Notes under the pieces: model-generated | Told to the model about the DNA's origin: nothing | Database searches by the model: none | The model's input: the letters and a program-made list of their open reading frames with translations, nothing else | Translations under genes and position numbers: made by a program | Assembly (NCBI RefSeq): GCF_005887095.1 | Contig: NZ_PNCI01000030.1 | Location: 1 to 64,000, forward strand | Direction: 5' to 3' | DNA length: 64,000 bases | From: Pseudoalteromonas rubra | GTDB lineage: Bacteria > Pseudomonadota > Gammaproteobacteria > Enterobacterales > Alteromonadaceae | Shown here: positions 44,375 through 52,996 of the stretch, one piece after another | How the letters are laid out: each line of letters opens with the position of its first letter | Position numbering within the stretch: position 1 is the stretch's first letter

Positions 44375-46546
44375 ATGTTAAAAGCGTTACCAGAGAAATA
44401 TTATCTCACCCACTTTCATGAACTGCAGGGGTTTATTGCAAAAACCAGCTTTCATCTTCTTACTCCACCGCAGCAGGCTCTGTTCGCAGAACTCGGGTCT
44501 CTAGATGAAGAGTGCCTGTGTTTATTGTTGCGTATCATCAATCGCAAACGTGTATATGTCACCAGAGCACAGCTGAATTACGCAGAAATCAAGGATACAG
44601 ACGCCGCCCTGAATGAGTTGCGTAGCAAAGGGTTGGTGCAATCTGCGCATGACAAGGACGCTGATGTACTACTAGGGGAATTGACCAAGGAGCAGCTTCA
44701 GTTGATAGCGTCTGAGCTCATAGCGTCAGGCAAAGTGTCTCCTACAACCCCGGCAAAATCTGCAAAAAAAGCGTTATGGAGTGAGTTTGTTTACGCTCAG
44801 TGCGCTAACGTTGCGCTGGCAGATACTGCGGTATTTCGTGCCCACTTGTCTGCGCCTGTCAAAGCGGACTTTGAATATTGGTTATTTTTATTCTTTGGTA
44901 AACTGGGCGGCACTTTGCAGCAGTTTTCATTGCGCGATTTGGGAGTGATGCAAACACGCCAAGGGGTATCGTCGGGCAATGCGCACTTCTCTGAGCTGGC
45001 TGAGGCGCAAAGTGCCTATTTTTATGTTAGCCAAAATAAGCACCTGAATAATCTAAGCTTAGACGACAAAGTGTTGTTAGCAAAACAGATCTATCAAGAG
45101 CAAGTACCTGCTGCCGAGGGGCTGATGGCACAGACTAAGCGTGATGATTTGACGCATAAGCTGGCTTGTCAGTTGGACCAGGAAGAACCAGCACTTGCGA
45201 CGGTGATGCTTAAGGTCAGTAACCATCCAAAGGCACAGGAAAAATACATTCGTGCTCTGTACACGGCAGGGGACTATGATACTTGCCTGGCCCAGCTGGA
45301 AGAGGTGCTGGCCTGCCCACAAAACGAAGAGTTATTGATATTCGCCGAGGATTTTTCAGCGCTGAAATTCACTACCAAGCGTACCTCCGTATTGACAGAC
45401 ATACTGCGTCAAAGCGGCCCGCCTATCGCACTGGACGAAGCCTATGTTGGTTATCCCGAGCAGGGAGCAATTGCCTGGTATCACCGCCAGGGGAACAAAG
45501 CCTATCATGGAGAAAATCAGTTCTGGCGCATGTTATTTGTTTTGGTTTTTTGGCCAGCACTATACGAATCGACAACTGGTGCACCCAGCAATGAATTTGA
45601 TTTAACTCCGCGAAGCCTGAAATATAATCAATTTTATGAAGTACATAGCGATCATATTGAACAGATCCTTGGAAAAATTACAGATAATCAAAGTTTATTC
45701 GACTGGCTGCTGCGTCAGGCCAGTGCCCACTTTGGCAAACCGAATCGACTGGTCTTCTGGCACAGGTCGACATTGGACCTTTTATTGGTGGTCGCTCGGC
45801 TGATATCCGTCACGGCCCTCAAAACACACCTGGTTGCCATGTGTAAAGACTATAAAATGCTGAAAGATGGCTATCCTGACTTGATATGCATTGATGACAG
45901 CGATGTGTCATTTGTTGAAATAAAAGCACCAGGAGATAGTCTGAGGCGTAATCAGCTGGTGACAATAAGGCGTCTGATTGAGTCGGGCTTTAAGGTCGAC
46001 ATTCAGCAAGTGTGCTGGCAAATCGCGCCACAACAGGCCTATGTCGTCATTGATGTGGAAACCACTGGGGGCAAGAAGGAGTTTGATCGTATTACAGAAA
46101 TTGCCATGGTTAGGATAGTTGATGGCAAAGTGGTCAAACGTTGGCAAAGCCTTATCAACCCATTGCGGCGGATCCCAAAATATATCACGGAGTTAACCGG
46201 TATTAGCAACGAAATGGTGGCGGATGCGCCCCTCTTTTCTGACGTTGCTCAGCAAGTCGAAGACTTTATGCAGGATGCCATTTTTGTCGCGCATAATGTC
46301 AACTTTGATATGGGGTTTATCAAAGCCGAGTTTGCCCGAATTGACCAGGTTTTTCAAAAGCCAAAGCTATGTACCGTGCAGCTGGGCAGAAAATGGCTGC
46401 CAGGTATGAAATCTTATGCGCTAAACAAGATCTGTGCAGAGTTGGGAATTACATTGACTCAGCACCACAGAGCGATGGCCGACGCAGAAGCCACGGCACA
46501 GTTATTTATATTGATCAATCAAGTCAGACTGGAAAATCAAGAATAA
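44375..46546 (+). CDS. FAN1-like VRR-NUC nuclease fused to a DnaQ-type 3'-5' exonuclease
   Basis: About 723 residues. The N-terminal part (winged-helix and TPR-like regions, with ALNELRSKGLV and YIRALYTAGDYDTCLAQLEE) and the VRR-NUC domain (PDLICID, then EIKAPGDSLRRNQ near residue 515) match bacterial FAN1, a structure-specific nuclease for DNA interstrand crosslink repair; the PD-(D/E)xK catalytic set is visible. From about residue 555 a DEDDh exonuclease follows: VIDVETTGG, HNVNFDMGF and HHRAMADAEAT. Fusion of the two nuclease folds suggests one protein that cuts and then trims flaps. The start is the ATG at 44375; a GTG at 44369 is an alternative. Confidence 0.85.
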   Translation: MLKALPEKYYLTHFHELQGFIAKTSFHLLTPPQQALFAELGSLDEECLCLLLRIINRKRVYVTRAQLNYAEIKDTDAALNELRSKGLVQSAHDKDADVLLGELTKEQLQLIASELIASGKVSPTTPAKSAKKALWSEFVYAQCANVALADTAVFRAHLSAPVKADFEYWLFLFFGKLGGTLQQFSLRDLGVMQTRQGVSSGNAHFSELAEAQSAYFYVSQNKHLNNLSLDDKVLLAKQIYQEQVPAAEGLMAQTKRDDLTHKLACQLDQEEPALATVMLKVSNHPKAQEKYIRALYTAGDYDTCLAQLEEVLACPQNEELLIFAEDFSALKFTTKRTSVLTDILRQSGPPIALDEAYVGYPEQGAIAWYHRQGNKAYHGENQFWRMLFVLVFWPALYESTTGAPSNEFDLTPRSLKYNQFYEVHSDHIEQILGKITDNQSLFDWLLRQASAHFGKPNRLVFWHRSTLDLLLVVARLISVTALKTHLVAMCKDYKMLKDGYPDLICIDDSDVSFVEIKAPGDSLRRNQLVTIRRLIESGFKVDIQQVCWQIAPQQAYVVIDVETTGGKKEFDRITEIAMVRIVDGKVVKRWQSLINPLRRIPKYITELTGISNEMVADAPLFSDVAQQVEDFMQDAIFVAHNVNFDMGFIKAEFARIDQVFQKPKLCTVQLGRKWLPGMKSYALNKICAELGITLTQHHRAMADAEATAQLFILINQVRLENQE

Positions 46547-46653
46547 CGGCTCGATGAGCAGGTAAGGTTTTTAGTTTTTTCTTGTTTAGTGTAAATTCCA
46601 TTTCCTTTGTGATTTAAAATTGCCTGATAGGCTGTACCGAAAATAACAAATAA

Positions 46654-47052
46654 ATGGCGAAAATCAAAGGTCAGTATAATAAATACTTAATCAGCACTTT
46701 ACTCGATGTACTGTGGTTATTGTCCACCGTACTACTCACATTTGTACTCATTCCCAGCCTGATTGCTGCCGCAATACCTGACTGGTCAATAGTGGCTTAT
46801 CTGCTGCTAGCCAGTGCCATTGTATTTGGTGTTTACGCAAAAGATAAAAGGTTATCAAAGCAAGGGACAGAGCGGATCTCTGAGCGACAGTTACTCTTGG
46901 TATCAGCCTGCTCATTGCATATTCCAACCCTGTTCTGTATGCAAATTGTAAAGCATAAAACTGCTAAACTATCATTCCTCTTAAAACTACTGATGCTCTT
47001 GTTATTTCAAGTTGTAGGATTGGTAAGTATGCTAATAGGACTGTACATGTAG
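46654..47052 (+). CDS. DUF1294-family small membrane protein
   Basis: 132 residues with about four hydrophobic helices. The central segment YAKDKRLSKQGTERISERQLLL followed by VKHKTAKLSFLLKLL matches DUF1294 (DKR.A.....RI.E..LL then RHKT.K..F). The membrane protein family has no established function. The stop codon lies inside the 5' arm of a hairpin shared with the convergent transporter gene. Confidence 0.7.
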   Translation: MAKIKGQYNKYLISTLLDVLWLLSTVLLTFVLIPSLIAAAIPDWSIVAYLLLASAIVFGVYAKDKRLSKQGTERISERQLLLVSACSLHIPTLFCMQIVKHKTAKLSFLLKLLMLLLFQVVGLVSMLIGLYM

Positions 47053-47083
47053 CGCGCCAGATCGCTGCCTGACGCGCTACATG
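47046..47083. terminator. hairpin between convergent genes
   Basis: CATGTAGCGCG (47046-47056) is complementary to CGCGCTACATG (47073-47083) with a 16-base loop. It includes the TAG stop of the upstream gene and ends next to the transporter gene stop. Lacking a T-run, it may be a weak bidirectional terminator. Confidence 0.6.
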
Positions 47084-49258
47084 CTAATTGAGTTCTAGCT
47101 TAAAATCGTAGTCAAGCTCGTCGATTAAAGACCAGCGATGTTGCTTGTTTTGCGTGCCTTTGCCAAGGATCCAGTAGTCATAGCTTTTGTTTATTTGGCC
47201 CTGACTGTGTTGAATTGTTAACCAGGCATCGACAAAACTCAATATATCCAGGTTGCGCTTGGCGACAGCAAATCCAACTGGGTATTTTAGTTCGGCGCCT
47301 TTTGGTACGACAACGCCAAACTCTGGGTGGAACATACTCCAGGCAAAGCCTGCCTCAGCACTTATGACCATGGCATCAAATTTTTCATCTGCGTCGAAAA
47401 ATGCCTGATGGCTTGAAAGAGCTGAAACATCAATATGTTTATATTTTTTGGCCAGATCTTGCATCAGTGGGGTATATTCAACATGAGCCAAACGCAAGTT
47501 AGTATGGTTCAGTACTTGCTCTCGTGTCGCAAAATCCTTTAAGCGATGATCTTTGGCTATTAGGGCTAATTGCAACTCAAGTACCGGATCACTGAATCTG
47601 ACTTGGCTGAGGTCTGCAATATTAATTTCTAATCCTGACATAGCGATATCAAAAAAACCTTTGTTCAGATATTCCGCCAGTTGTGCTTTTTTAAATGGAA
47701 TAAACTCGACTTTAACATCCAGATCCGCAGCCAGCTTATGTGCCAGGCTGATATCAAAGCCCACCAGTTCCCCTTTTTGGTTAAAGTAGCTAAAAGGGAC
47801 GTTGTCTACCAGATAGCCAACTCTGAGCAGCTCCCGCTTCTTGATCACTTCAATATTGGTCAGTGAGAGTTCACCACTCTGATAGGCTTTAGGTACATGA
47901 TTGAGTACTTCCGCCGGAACTTTATCGGATACAACCATATTGGCAATGACTTCATCTGCGGCCTGTGTACTCCGGGCCAAATGGTTGTTGGCAGAATAAC
48001 TCAGCAGCATAAAAGCCGGGAGTAGGGCGCTGAGTAAGGTCACGTAATAGACCGAGCGGATCCGCTTTAAGTGTAGCTGGCGTTTGGTGTAGAAAATACT
48101 CAATAGCACAAACGAGAAAATATAAATCACAGTGGTTGGTGAGACGATTTTAGCCGTCAGCACAGACATAGACAGATATAGCTGATAACTGTCTGCGGGG
48201 ATTTTAAGGCTATCGAGCAAGTAAGGAATAGCAATATGTACATTCGCAAAATAGCTCAACATGGCCGATAGCGTTACATTTGGCATCTGTTCCAGAGTGA
48301 CCGGGCTACCAGTCAGCCAGGCTGCAAAGGTCACAAACATCAGCGTGGTGAGTTTTCCGAGGCTTGGGAAAGTATAGGCGATGGGTACCAACACTTCTGC
48401 AATGTGGTCTGACTCTTCATCGCTGCGCTTAATTTTTGCCAGGTGGGCCTTAATTCCCTCCGTTATTACCGGTAATACGATAAAAACATTGCCCGTACTG
48501 AATGCTGTGATCCAGGCATTGCGCATGACCATGATGAGGTCTCGATATTTAACTGGGGTAAATGCTGCAACCAGCATAGGAAGCAGCGCAAACATCAGGT
48601 AAAAGCCCAGACATGCCACCAACACCAGGTAAATTTGCAGGTTGTTTAACTCCTCCATGCTAATGGTGCCTGCGGTGCTTGCAGTCATGGCGAAGATCCC
48701 GATAGGGAAGAGCTTGATAATTTTCTTAGAGATCAGAGATAAACCCTGACCGACTACTTCCAGCACATCAAGCAGGTTATTCTTTTGACCATTTGAAATC
48801 AGGGAAAGTCCCAGCGCAATACAGAAGATAACGAGTGCGGGTACATTCCCTTCGGCCATCGAAGCAAAGGGGTTGGCAGGAATATACTGGCTGACAAAAT
48901 CGACCTCGGGTGCACTGGCAACTAATGCGGGCGAGAAAAAAGTACCGGCATCATGACTGGGTAAGGTTAGGGAAAAAGCCCAGATTACAGCCAGCCCAAC
49001 GAGCCACAGGCTGATCATCACTGTGGTTGCCTTAATTAGAATAGACTTAACCTGATCCGGATTAAATTTTCCCAGGCCAACGACCAGACTAACGACAATA
49101 TAAGGGAAAATGGTGATTTGCATCAGCTTAACAAAGCCTTCGCCAAGGGGTTTTAAAAATGCAACCCGTTCACCAAAAACCAGGCCACACACTATACCTA
49201 ACAGCAGTGCCCACAGCATCCAATTGATGCGTTTTAACCAATCGATAACTAGTTTCAT
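47084..49258 (-). CDS. dicarboxylate/amino-acid:cation symporter fused to a solute-binding domain
   Basis: 724 residues. Residues 1 to about 400 form a GltP/DctA (SLC1) cation-coupled symporter: WALLLGIVCGLVFG, MQITIFPYIVVSLVVGLG, the hairpin-like NPFASMAEGN and later ITAFSTGNVFIVLP. A further helix (about 405-425) leads to a family 3 solute-binding domain (about 460-715; LLRVGYLVDNVPFSYFNQKG, ELVGFDISLAHKLAADL, FDIAMSGLE). SBP domains normally serve ABC importers, so placing one on a secondary carrier is unusual. It may capture substrate in the periplasm or sense it. Confidence 0.88.
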   Translation of the reverse strand: MKLVIDWLKRINWMLWALLLGIVCGLVFGERVAFLKPLGEGFVKLMQITIFPYIVVSLVVGLGKFNPDQVKSILIKATTVMISLWLVGLAVIWAFSLTLPSHDAGTFFSPALVASAPEVDFVSQYIPANPFASMAEGNVPALVIFCIALGLSLISNGQKNNLLDVLEVVGQGLSLISKKIIKLFPIGIFAMTASTAGTISMEELNNLQIYLVLVACLGFYLMFALLPMLVAAFTPVKYRDLIMVMRNAWITAFSTGNVFIVLPVITEGIKAHLAKIKRSDEESDHIAEVLVPIAYTFPSLGKLTTLMFVTFAAWLTGSPVTLEQMPNVTLSAMLSYFANVHIAIPYLLDSLKIPADSYQLYLSMSVLTAKIVSPTTVIYIFSFVLLSIFYTKRQLHLKRIRSVYYVTLLSALLPAFMLLSYSANNHLARSTQAADEVIANMVVSDKVPAEVLNHVPKAYQSGELSLTNIEVIKKRELLRVGYLVDNVPFSYFNQKGELVGFDISLAHKLAADLDVKVEFIPFKKAQLAEYLNKGFFDIAMSGLEINIADLSQVRFSDPVLELQLALIAKDHRLKDFATREQVLNHTNLRLAHVEYTPLMQDLAKKYKHIDVSALSSHQAFFDADEKFDAMVISAEAGFAWSMFHPEFGVVVPKGAELKYPVGFAVAKRNLDILSFVDAWLTIQHSQGQINKSYDYWILGKGTQNKQHRWSLIDELDYDFKLELN

Positions 49259-49357
49259 AATCCCAGTGCGCGAAATAAAAAGAGCGAGATTATATTGAGG
49301 TTAGCTGAAATTAATCTGAATGCAGTGTAAAGAAGGAGGAAAGTGATTGAATTAAGT

Positions 49358-49386
49358 GGCCAAATTACATCACTCGTAATTTGGCC
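49358..49386. terminator. hairpin downstream of the peptide gene
   Basis: GGCCAAATTAC (49358-49368) and GTAATTTGGCC (49376-49386) form a perfect 11-bp stem with a seven-base loop, 10 bases past the end of the small peptide gene. The T-run after it is weak on the minus strand. Confidence 0.7.
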
Positions 49387-49396
49387 GGTAGGGCGA

Positions 49397-49588
49397 TTAG
49401 CACATTGCAGATGTACCACATGTTGCGCCTACACTCGGTGTACAAGTGGCTGTACATGCGTTGGTGTTACAGTAGTCCATAGCTGTGTAACGCAGGCCAC
49501 CAGCGACCTGAGGTGTTGCGTCATTTACCAAAGTTGAGGCATTGATAGACAGGTTTTTCATTTTCTTTTTATTGATAACAAGCTTCAT
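49397..49588 (-). CDS. GG-leader Cys-rich peptide, putative RiPP precursor
   Basis: 63 residues: a basic leader with the pattern NKKKMKNLSINASTL and the double-Gly end TPQVAGG, then a 32-residue core with five Cys (YCNTNAC, TATC, GATC, SAMC) and many Thr and Ser. A Lys-rich start, a conserved LSxNxxTL block and a GG cleavage site are what small precursor peptides of Bacteroidetes and Alteromonadales show before export and modification. Thr/Ser interspersed with Cys would allow thioether rings, but disulfides are equally possible. AAAGGAT is spaced correctly from the ATG. No modification enzyme or C39 peptidase gene is beside it, so it is an orphan. Confidence 0.65.
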   Translation of the reverse strand: MKLVINKKKMKNLSINASTLVNDATPQVAGGLRYTAMDYCNTNACTATCTPSVGATCGTSAMC

Positions 49589-49658
49589 AATTTAGATCCT
49601 TTGATTTTTTAGCACCCAACGTATTGTGGGCAGAACTGAAGATACTAGAAATAAATAA

Positions 49659-49701
49659 ATTATCAACCTTTGTTTTAAATTATTATAAAAAAGTTGATAA
49701 T
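49659..49701. promoter_or_regulatory. 9-bp inverted repeat around a -10 element for the peptide gene
   Basis: ATTATCAAC (49659-49667) and GTTGATAAT (49693-49701) are exact reverse complements 25 bases apart. On the minus strand a TATAAT box lies between them at 49682-49687. The position, about 70-113 bases before the peptide start, suggests an operator overlapping its promoter. Confidence 0.55.
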
Positions 49702-49953
49702 CCTGGTGGTTTTTTCTAGGCGTATTGAATGCTCAAGAGAGGTAAACTGTGTGTTTTTAACCTGGTGTTTGGCGCGTTTTCACACAGCTCTGTTCTGTGG
49801 CGGAGTCGTTAAAAACGGCAGAAGTACTTTCAAGTCAGGTTGTTCATATTCTTTCTTCACTGCAAGTTTCATGCATTTCCTTTGGCTTGCTTGTGCCTGT
49901 ATCATTACGGGCACAAGCTTCATACCGAATTTGTATCGCATTTGCAGATATTG
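49702..49953. other. intergenic, no gene supported
   Basis: Short open frames exist, one of which reads like a signal peptide with LLVPVSLRAQA, but none has a ribosome site and the frame runs into the convergent gene. Nothing else is assigned. Confidence 0.4.
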
Positions 49954-50445
49954 TTACAGGCTGTAATCATCACCATTTTTTGCCCGATAGCACTTACGGT
50001 CTTGTTGTGTGACCAGGGCATGCTGTACACCAGATACAAAGCTCATCCACATACGGCTGCCCTGTTCCCCTTCACCCGTGACCGGACTGAGGGGCGTTTC
50101 ATATTGCACATCATTTAAATGGGCGCGATCGTGACGGCCCGGCTCACATGCGGTATCAAAACTCAGTTCAATATGCATGGCATCGGCCTTTTTCAATAAG
50201 ATCGCACTAGGCGATTCGCGGTGACCACACAAAGCGACAAACTGCTTACAGTCTTTCAAGCCACAGTGCTGTCCGTCGGCGAAAAACACCATCAGATGGT
50301 TGTAATAAACAACGTAAGAACTTACATCTTTATGAGATCCGAACTCCAAAGGGCAGTGTTGATCCAGATATTGCTTTGCGACGATCAGCTTTTGGCATTC
50401 TGTGCTGGTGTTTTCTAGTTCTGTCTGCTGAATTTGTGCTTTCAT
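49954..50445 (-). CDS. free-standing homologue of an internal malate synthase G segment
   Basis: 163 residues that align by eye with part of malate synthase G (GlcB), around residues 160-260 of the 723-residue enzyme. Compare YLDQHCPLEFGSHKDV with FLDESLPLENGSYQDV, QFVALCGHRESPSAILLKK with QFVGYRGDAAAPTCILLKN, and DRAHLNDV with DPAHINDV. The catalytic Arg, Glu and Asp residues of GlcB lie outside this segment, so the protein cannot be a malate synthase. It has a proper ribosome site (GGGA, then seven bases to the ATG at 50445), so it is not obviously a decayed gene. It diverges from an ScfR-like regulator. Confidence 0.65.
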   Translation of the reverse strand: MKAQIQQTELENTSTECQKLIVAKQYLDQHCPLEFGSHKDVSSYVVYYNHLMVFFADGQHCGLKDCKQFVALCGHRESPSAILLKKADAMHIELSFDTACEPGRHDRAHLNDVQYETPLSPVTGEGEQGSRMWMSFVSGVQHALVTQQDRKCYRAKNGDDYSL

Positions 50446-50632
50446 GTGTGTATTCCCAGTTACCATTGTTACCCGATACCTGTTGTCAGTGTGAGGTGAG
50501 AGCGGATTGGCTCATAAATCACCGGTTGTCGTCACACGTCTAAATATCGCTACTATTATTGACATCCTGCACAGTCCTGTCGGCATGCAGGTTCTTCTGT
50601 TGACAAATTCAGTGTATGAAAAAAAGCCGGTA

Positions 50633-50669
50633 AATTTCACAAAAAGAATTTTACAGTGTAAATTTTACA
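50633..50669. promoter_or_regulatory. three 14-bp-spaced AATTTYACA repeats
   Basis: AATTTCACA (50633-50641), AATTTTACA (50647-50655) and AATTTTACA (50661-50669) are direct repeats with a period of 14 bases; the centre also contains the palindrome TTTACAGTGTAAA (50650-50662). They lie between the regulator and the malate-synthase-like gene, about 80-115 bases before the regulator start. They are the obvious candidate for binding by the regulator itself. Confidence 0.6.
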
Positions 50670-50749
50670 AAAACTGGTCTGACCATGTGTTGTGGCATAG
50701 TAGTGAGGCGCGGGTTAGCGCCCTCACAGACGTAAACAGGAATGAAGCG

Positions 50750-52243
50750 GTGAAAAAAAATTCAGAACTCATGAGAAAGTCACACTTTCTGGGCACCAAA
50801 ATTCGCAATTTACGCAAGCGAAATCATTTAACACTCGAGGATCTGTCCACCCGATGCATCCGGGTTGACCCGCATTCAGCGCCTTCTGTGTCCTATTTGT
50901 CAATGATTGAGCGGGGAAAGCGCACGCCCAGCAGTGAAATGCTAGAGAATCTTGCGGAGGTGTTTCAGAAACCGGTTGACTGGTTTTTGGATAACGAGCC
51001 TGAAGTGAATGAGATTACACCTCAAAAGGGTCGCCATGGCGGGATCAGCGGAATGGCACTGGAACCCAATTTTTTGTTTGATAACGAGATTTTGCAGATT
51101 GCCATTCCTGAAATGTTATCTCAAACGGGGATTAGTGGACGTCAGTTTGCGCATCTATTGATCCGTGCTCACCAGGAACATCACCAGAATCACTTTCCAG
51201 ACTTAGAGCGTGCAGCCGAAGAGGTTGGTGGCAAAGACCTTTATCTAAACGCTGAAACCCTGTTATCCATGTTAAAGGCACAGGGCCTGGTTGTGCACTG
51301 GTTTGATGAGGCGCCCAGAGAGGTGATTGATGAGAGTGGTCATATGTTTCAGCGTGTGATCACTTCCTATTTTGCGCCCCCAAATGAAGTGCATGTCAAT
51401 CGTATGCTACAGCACAATCAGCCCAGGCTGAAATATGACTTAGCGGTGCACCTTGGTCATGCTGTTTTGCACAACAGAGAAGGTCTTCAGTGCGTGCTCG
51501 GTTCCGGGGGCGTCAGTGGTGGAACGAATGGCGATGAATCTGCACCTAATGCACAGGATATTTTGTCGGCCTGGCATGATTTCGAATCCAGCTTTTTTGC
51601 TGGCGCGTTATTGTGTCCCAAAGTCGCTTATCGGCAGCTTCTGGACTCCTATGGATATGAAACACATATCCACCAGGCGCTTGGAATTTCGCCTTCGGTT
51701 GCCATGCGCAGGATGACGGTTGCATCGCCTTATCCCCACTGGCATTACTTTGATGCTTATTTGCCTGGTAAACTCAAGGCCGTATATCGTGGCAATGGTA
51801 TTCCGTTGCCCTGGGGCAATATGCGCAGTGTTGCGGATCCCTGCCAGCATTGGGCTGTGTTCAGAAAATTTCAGCAGCAGGCGATGCAAGCCAGTGCGCA
51901 GCTTTCCGTGCTTAATGTCAACAATCAACCCAGGCTATATTGCTGTGAATCCATTAAAGTCAACGATGTAGCAGATAATCCACATGTGCTGTGTGCCGGT
52001 ATTGATTTAAATCCGGCGATTGCAGCGCAGGGCTTAGATGCCAATGAAGTGGTGCAGGAATTACAGGCCCTGTGTATTAAACAAGGGGGGGCAAGTGTGG
52101 TGCCGTGGCATTTGAAAAAGCAGCTGCAAAGTGTCGCTAAGATTCTCAATATCAACTGGATAGAGCGGGGCATTGCCAACGATGTACGCGTTATTTGTAC
52201 GCGCGGCAAGGCCTGTCCCCGACAACCTGGGTGCTATGATTAG
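50750..52243 (+). CDS. ScfR/RamB-like regulator (XRE HTH with inactive ImmA/IrrE domain)
   Basis: About 497 residues. The N-terminal XRE helix-turn-helix (LGTKIRNLRKRNHLTLEDL, then SYLSMIERGKRTPSSEMLENLAEVF) is followed by a long domain typical of short-chain-fatty-acid/glyoxylate regulators (ScfR, RamB). Its peptidase-like motif is degenerate (LAVHLGHAVLH in place of HExxH), so it is a ligand-binding, not proteolytic, domain. A C-terminal Cys-containing end (CTRGKACPRQPGCYD) closes it. The start is a GTG at 50750, with AGGA eight bases before it; a much longer frame upstream is leader DNA. The divergent gene is a piece of malate synthase G, and RamB controls glyoxylate genes in Corynebacterium, which fits. 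Confidence 0.82.
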   Translation: MKKNSELMRKSHFLGTKIRNLRKRNHLTLEDLSTRCIRVDPHSAPSVSYLSMIERGKRTPSSEMLENLAEVFQKPVDWFLDNEPEVNEITPQKGRHGGISGMALEPNFLFDNEILQIAIPEMLSQTGISGRQFAHLLIRAHQEHHQNHFPDLERAAEEVGGKDLYLNAETLLSMLKAQGLVVHWFDEAPREVIDESGHMFQRVITSYFAPPNEVHVNRMLQHNQPRLKYDLAVHLGHAVLHNREGLQCVLGSGGVSGGTNGDESAPNAQDILSAWHDFESSFFAGALLCPKVAYRQLLDSYGYETHIHQALGISPSVAMRRMTVASPYPHWHYFDAYLPGKLKAVYRGNGIPLPWGNMRSVADPCQHWAVFRKFQQQAMQASAQLSVLNVNNQPRLYCCESIKVNDVADNPHVLCAGIDLNPAIAAQGLDANEVVQELQALCIKQGGASVVPWHLKKQLQSVAKILNINWIERGIANDVRVICTRGKACPRQPGCYD

Positions 52244-52701
52244 AGAATAGAAATCGCGATTTCGACTTCATTGCTCTGATGATAAATTTCTATGTCCTGG
52301 CCAAAGGCACGTTGATGCGGGCAGTCACTTTGTTCGAAGTAACGCCAGACCAGCTCCCAAAGTCGAATCGCCGTCTGGGGCATTTCGCCTTGTGCTGCGA
52401 AGCTTAAATAGCGCCCGCCAGAAAAACGGCAAATCTGTAGTGCGTTGTCGTTATCGACTCGCTCTAGTAGACCGGGCGAATCACAGGCCACCGTGACGTT
52501 ATAGTCACCATGTTGATCTGACTCATAATGTGAATAGATACCGTAGAGCGTCGCTTGGTCTTCTATCAGAGAAGTATAATTGTGGTAAAACTTCTGCCAT
52601 AACTGGGCAATTTTACCGTCTGCCTCTGTTTGCTCATAATGATTATTGGTGCGGGTAGTGATCCCCACAAACTGACGTGAAGTGAACGTTTTGACTTCCA
52701 T
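52240..52701 (-). CDS. GyrI-like/AraC effector-binding domain protein
   Basis: 153 residues resembling the GyrI-like small-molecule-binding domain: EVKTFTSRQFVGITTRTNN at the start, IAQLWQKFYHN, LYGIYSHYESDQHGDYNVTVACD in the middle and RYFEQSDCPHQRAFGQDIEIYH towards the end. Stand-alone members include gyrase inhibitor SbmC and drug-binding proteins; no DNA-binding domain is attached. It converges on the ScfR-like regulator, overlapping by four bases at the stop codons. Confidence 0.8.
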   Translation of the reverse strand: MEVKTFTSRQFVGITTRTNNHYEQTEADGKIAQLWQKFYHNYTSLIEDQATLYGIYSHYESDQHGDYNVTVACDSPGLLERVDNDNALQICRFSGGRYLSFAAQGEMPQTAIRLWELVWRYFEQSDCPHQRAFGQDIEIYHQSNEVEIAISIL

Positions 52702-52996
52702 TAGATTCCCTGATTACTCGTCGTATATCGCGAAAATTGCTATTACTCCGAATATCTGTCCCTGTCTGCTGACATGATCACAATGCTGAGTGTGACCTTT
52801 TAGCGTTTCAATAGAAGGTGGAGATTGCAATTTTATATGTATATTAAATAGCCACTTAGACTAATTATAAAGCGAGCGAATGGTAACATAGTGTGAACTT
52901 TAGGCAAGCAAGTGGGAAGAAAAATCTCCATGTCTTTAGGCGTATTGTGGCGCCAGATGAGCGCACCACAATACAAAGCGACAAACAGTATGAGTG
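52702..52996. other. intergenic, no gene seen
   Basis: No credible open frame, terminator or repeat was found; it probably contains the promoter of the GyrI-like gene, whose start is at 52701. Confidence 0.4.

Noticed and set aside
49797..50012. GTG-started frame with a signal-like hydrophobic stretch and ASYRICIAF
   Set aside because: It could be a remnant of a solute-binding protein start, but it has no ribosome site and runs into the convergent gene. The resemblance is too short to claim.
49954..50445. Functional malate synthase
   Set aside because: The segment lacks all catalytic residues and most of the TIM barrel, so an enzyme call would be wrong.
50507..50749. N-terminal extension of the ScfR-like regulator
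   Set aside because: The open frame contains the 14-bp iterons and likely promoter, whereas GTG at 50750 has a proper ribosome site and starts just before the HTH.
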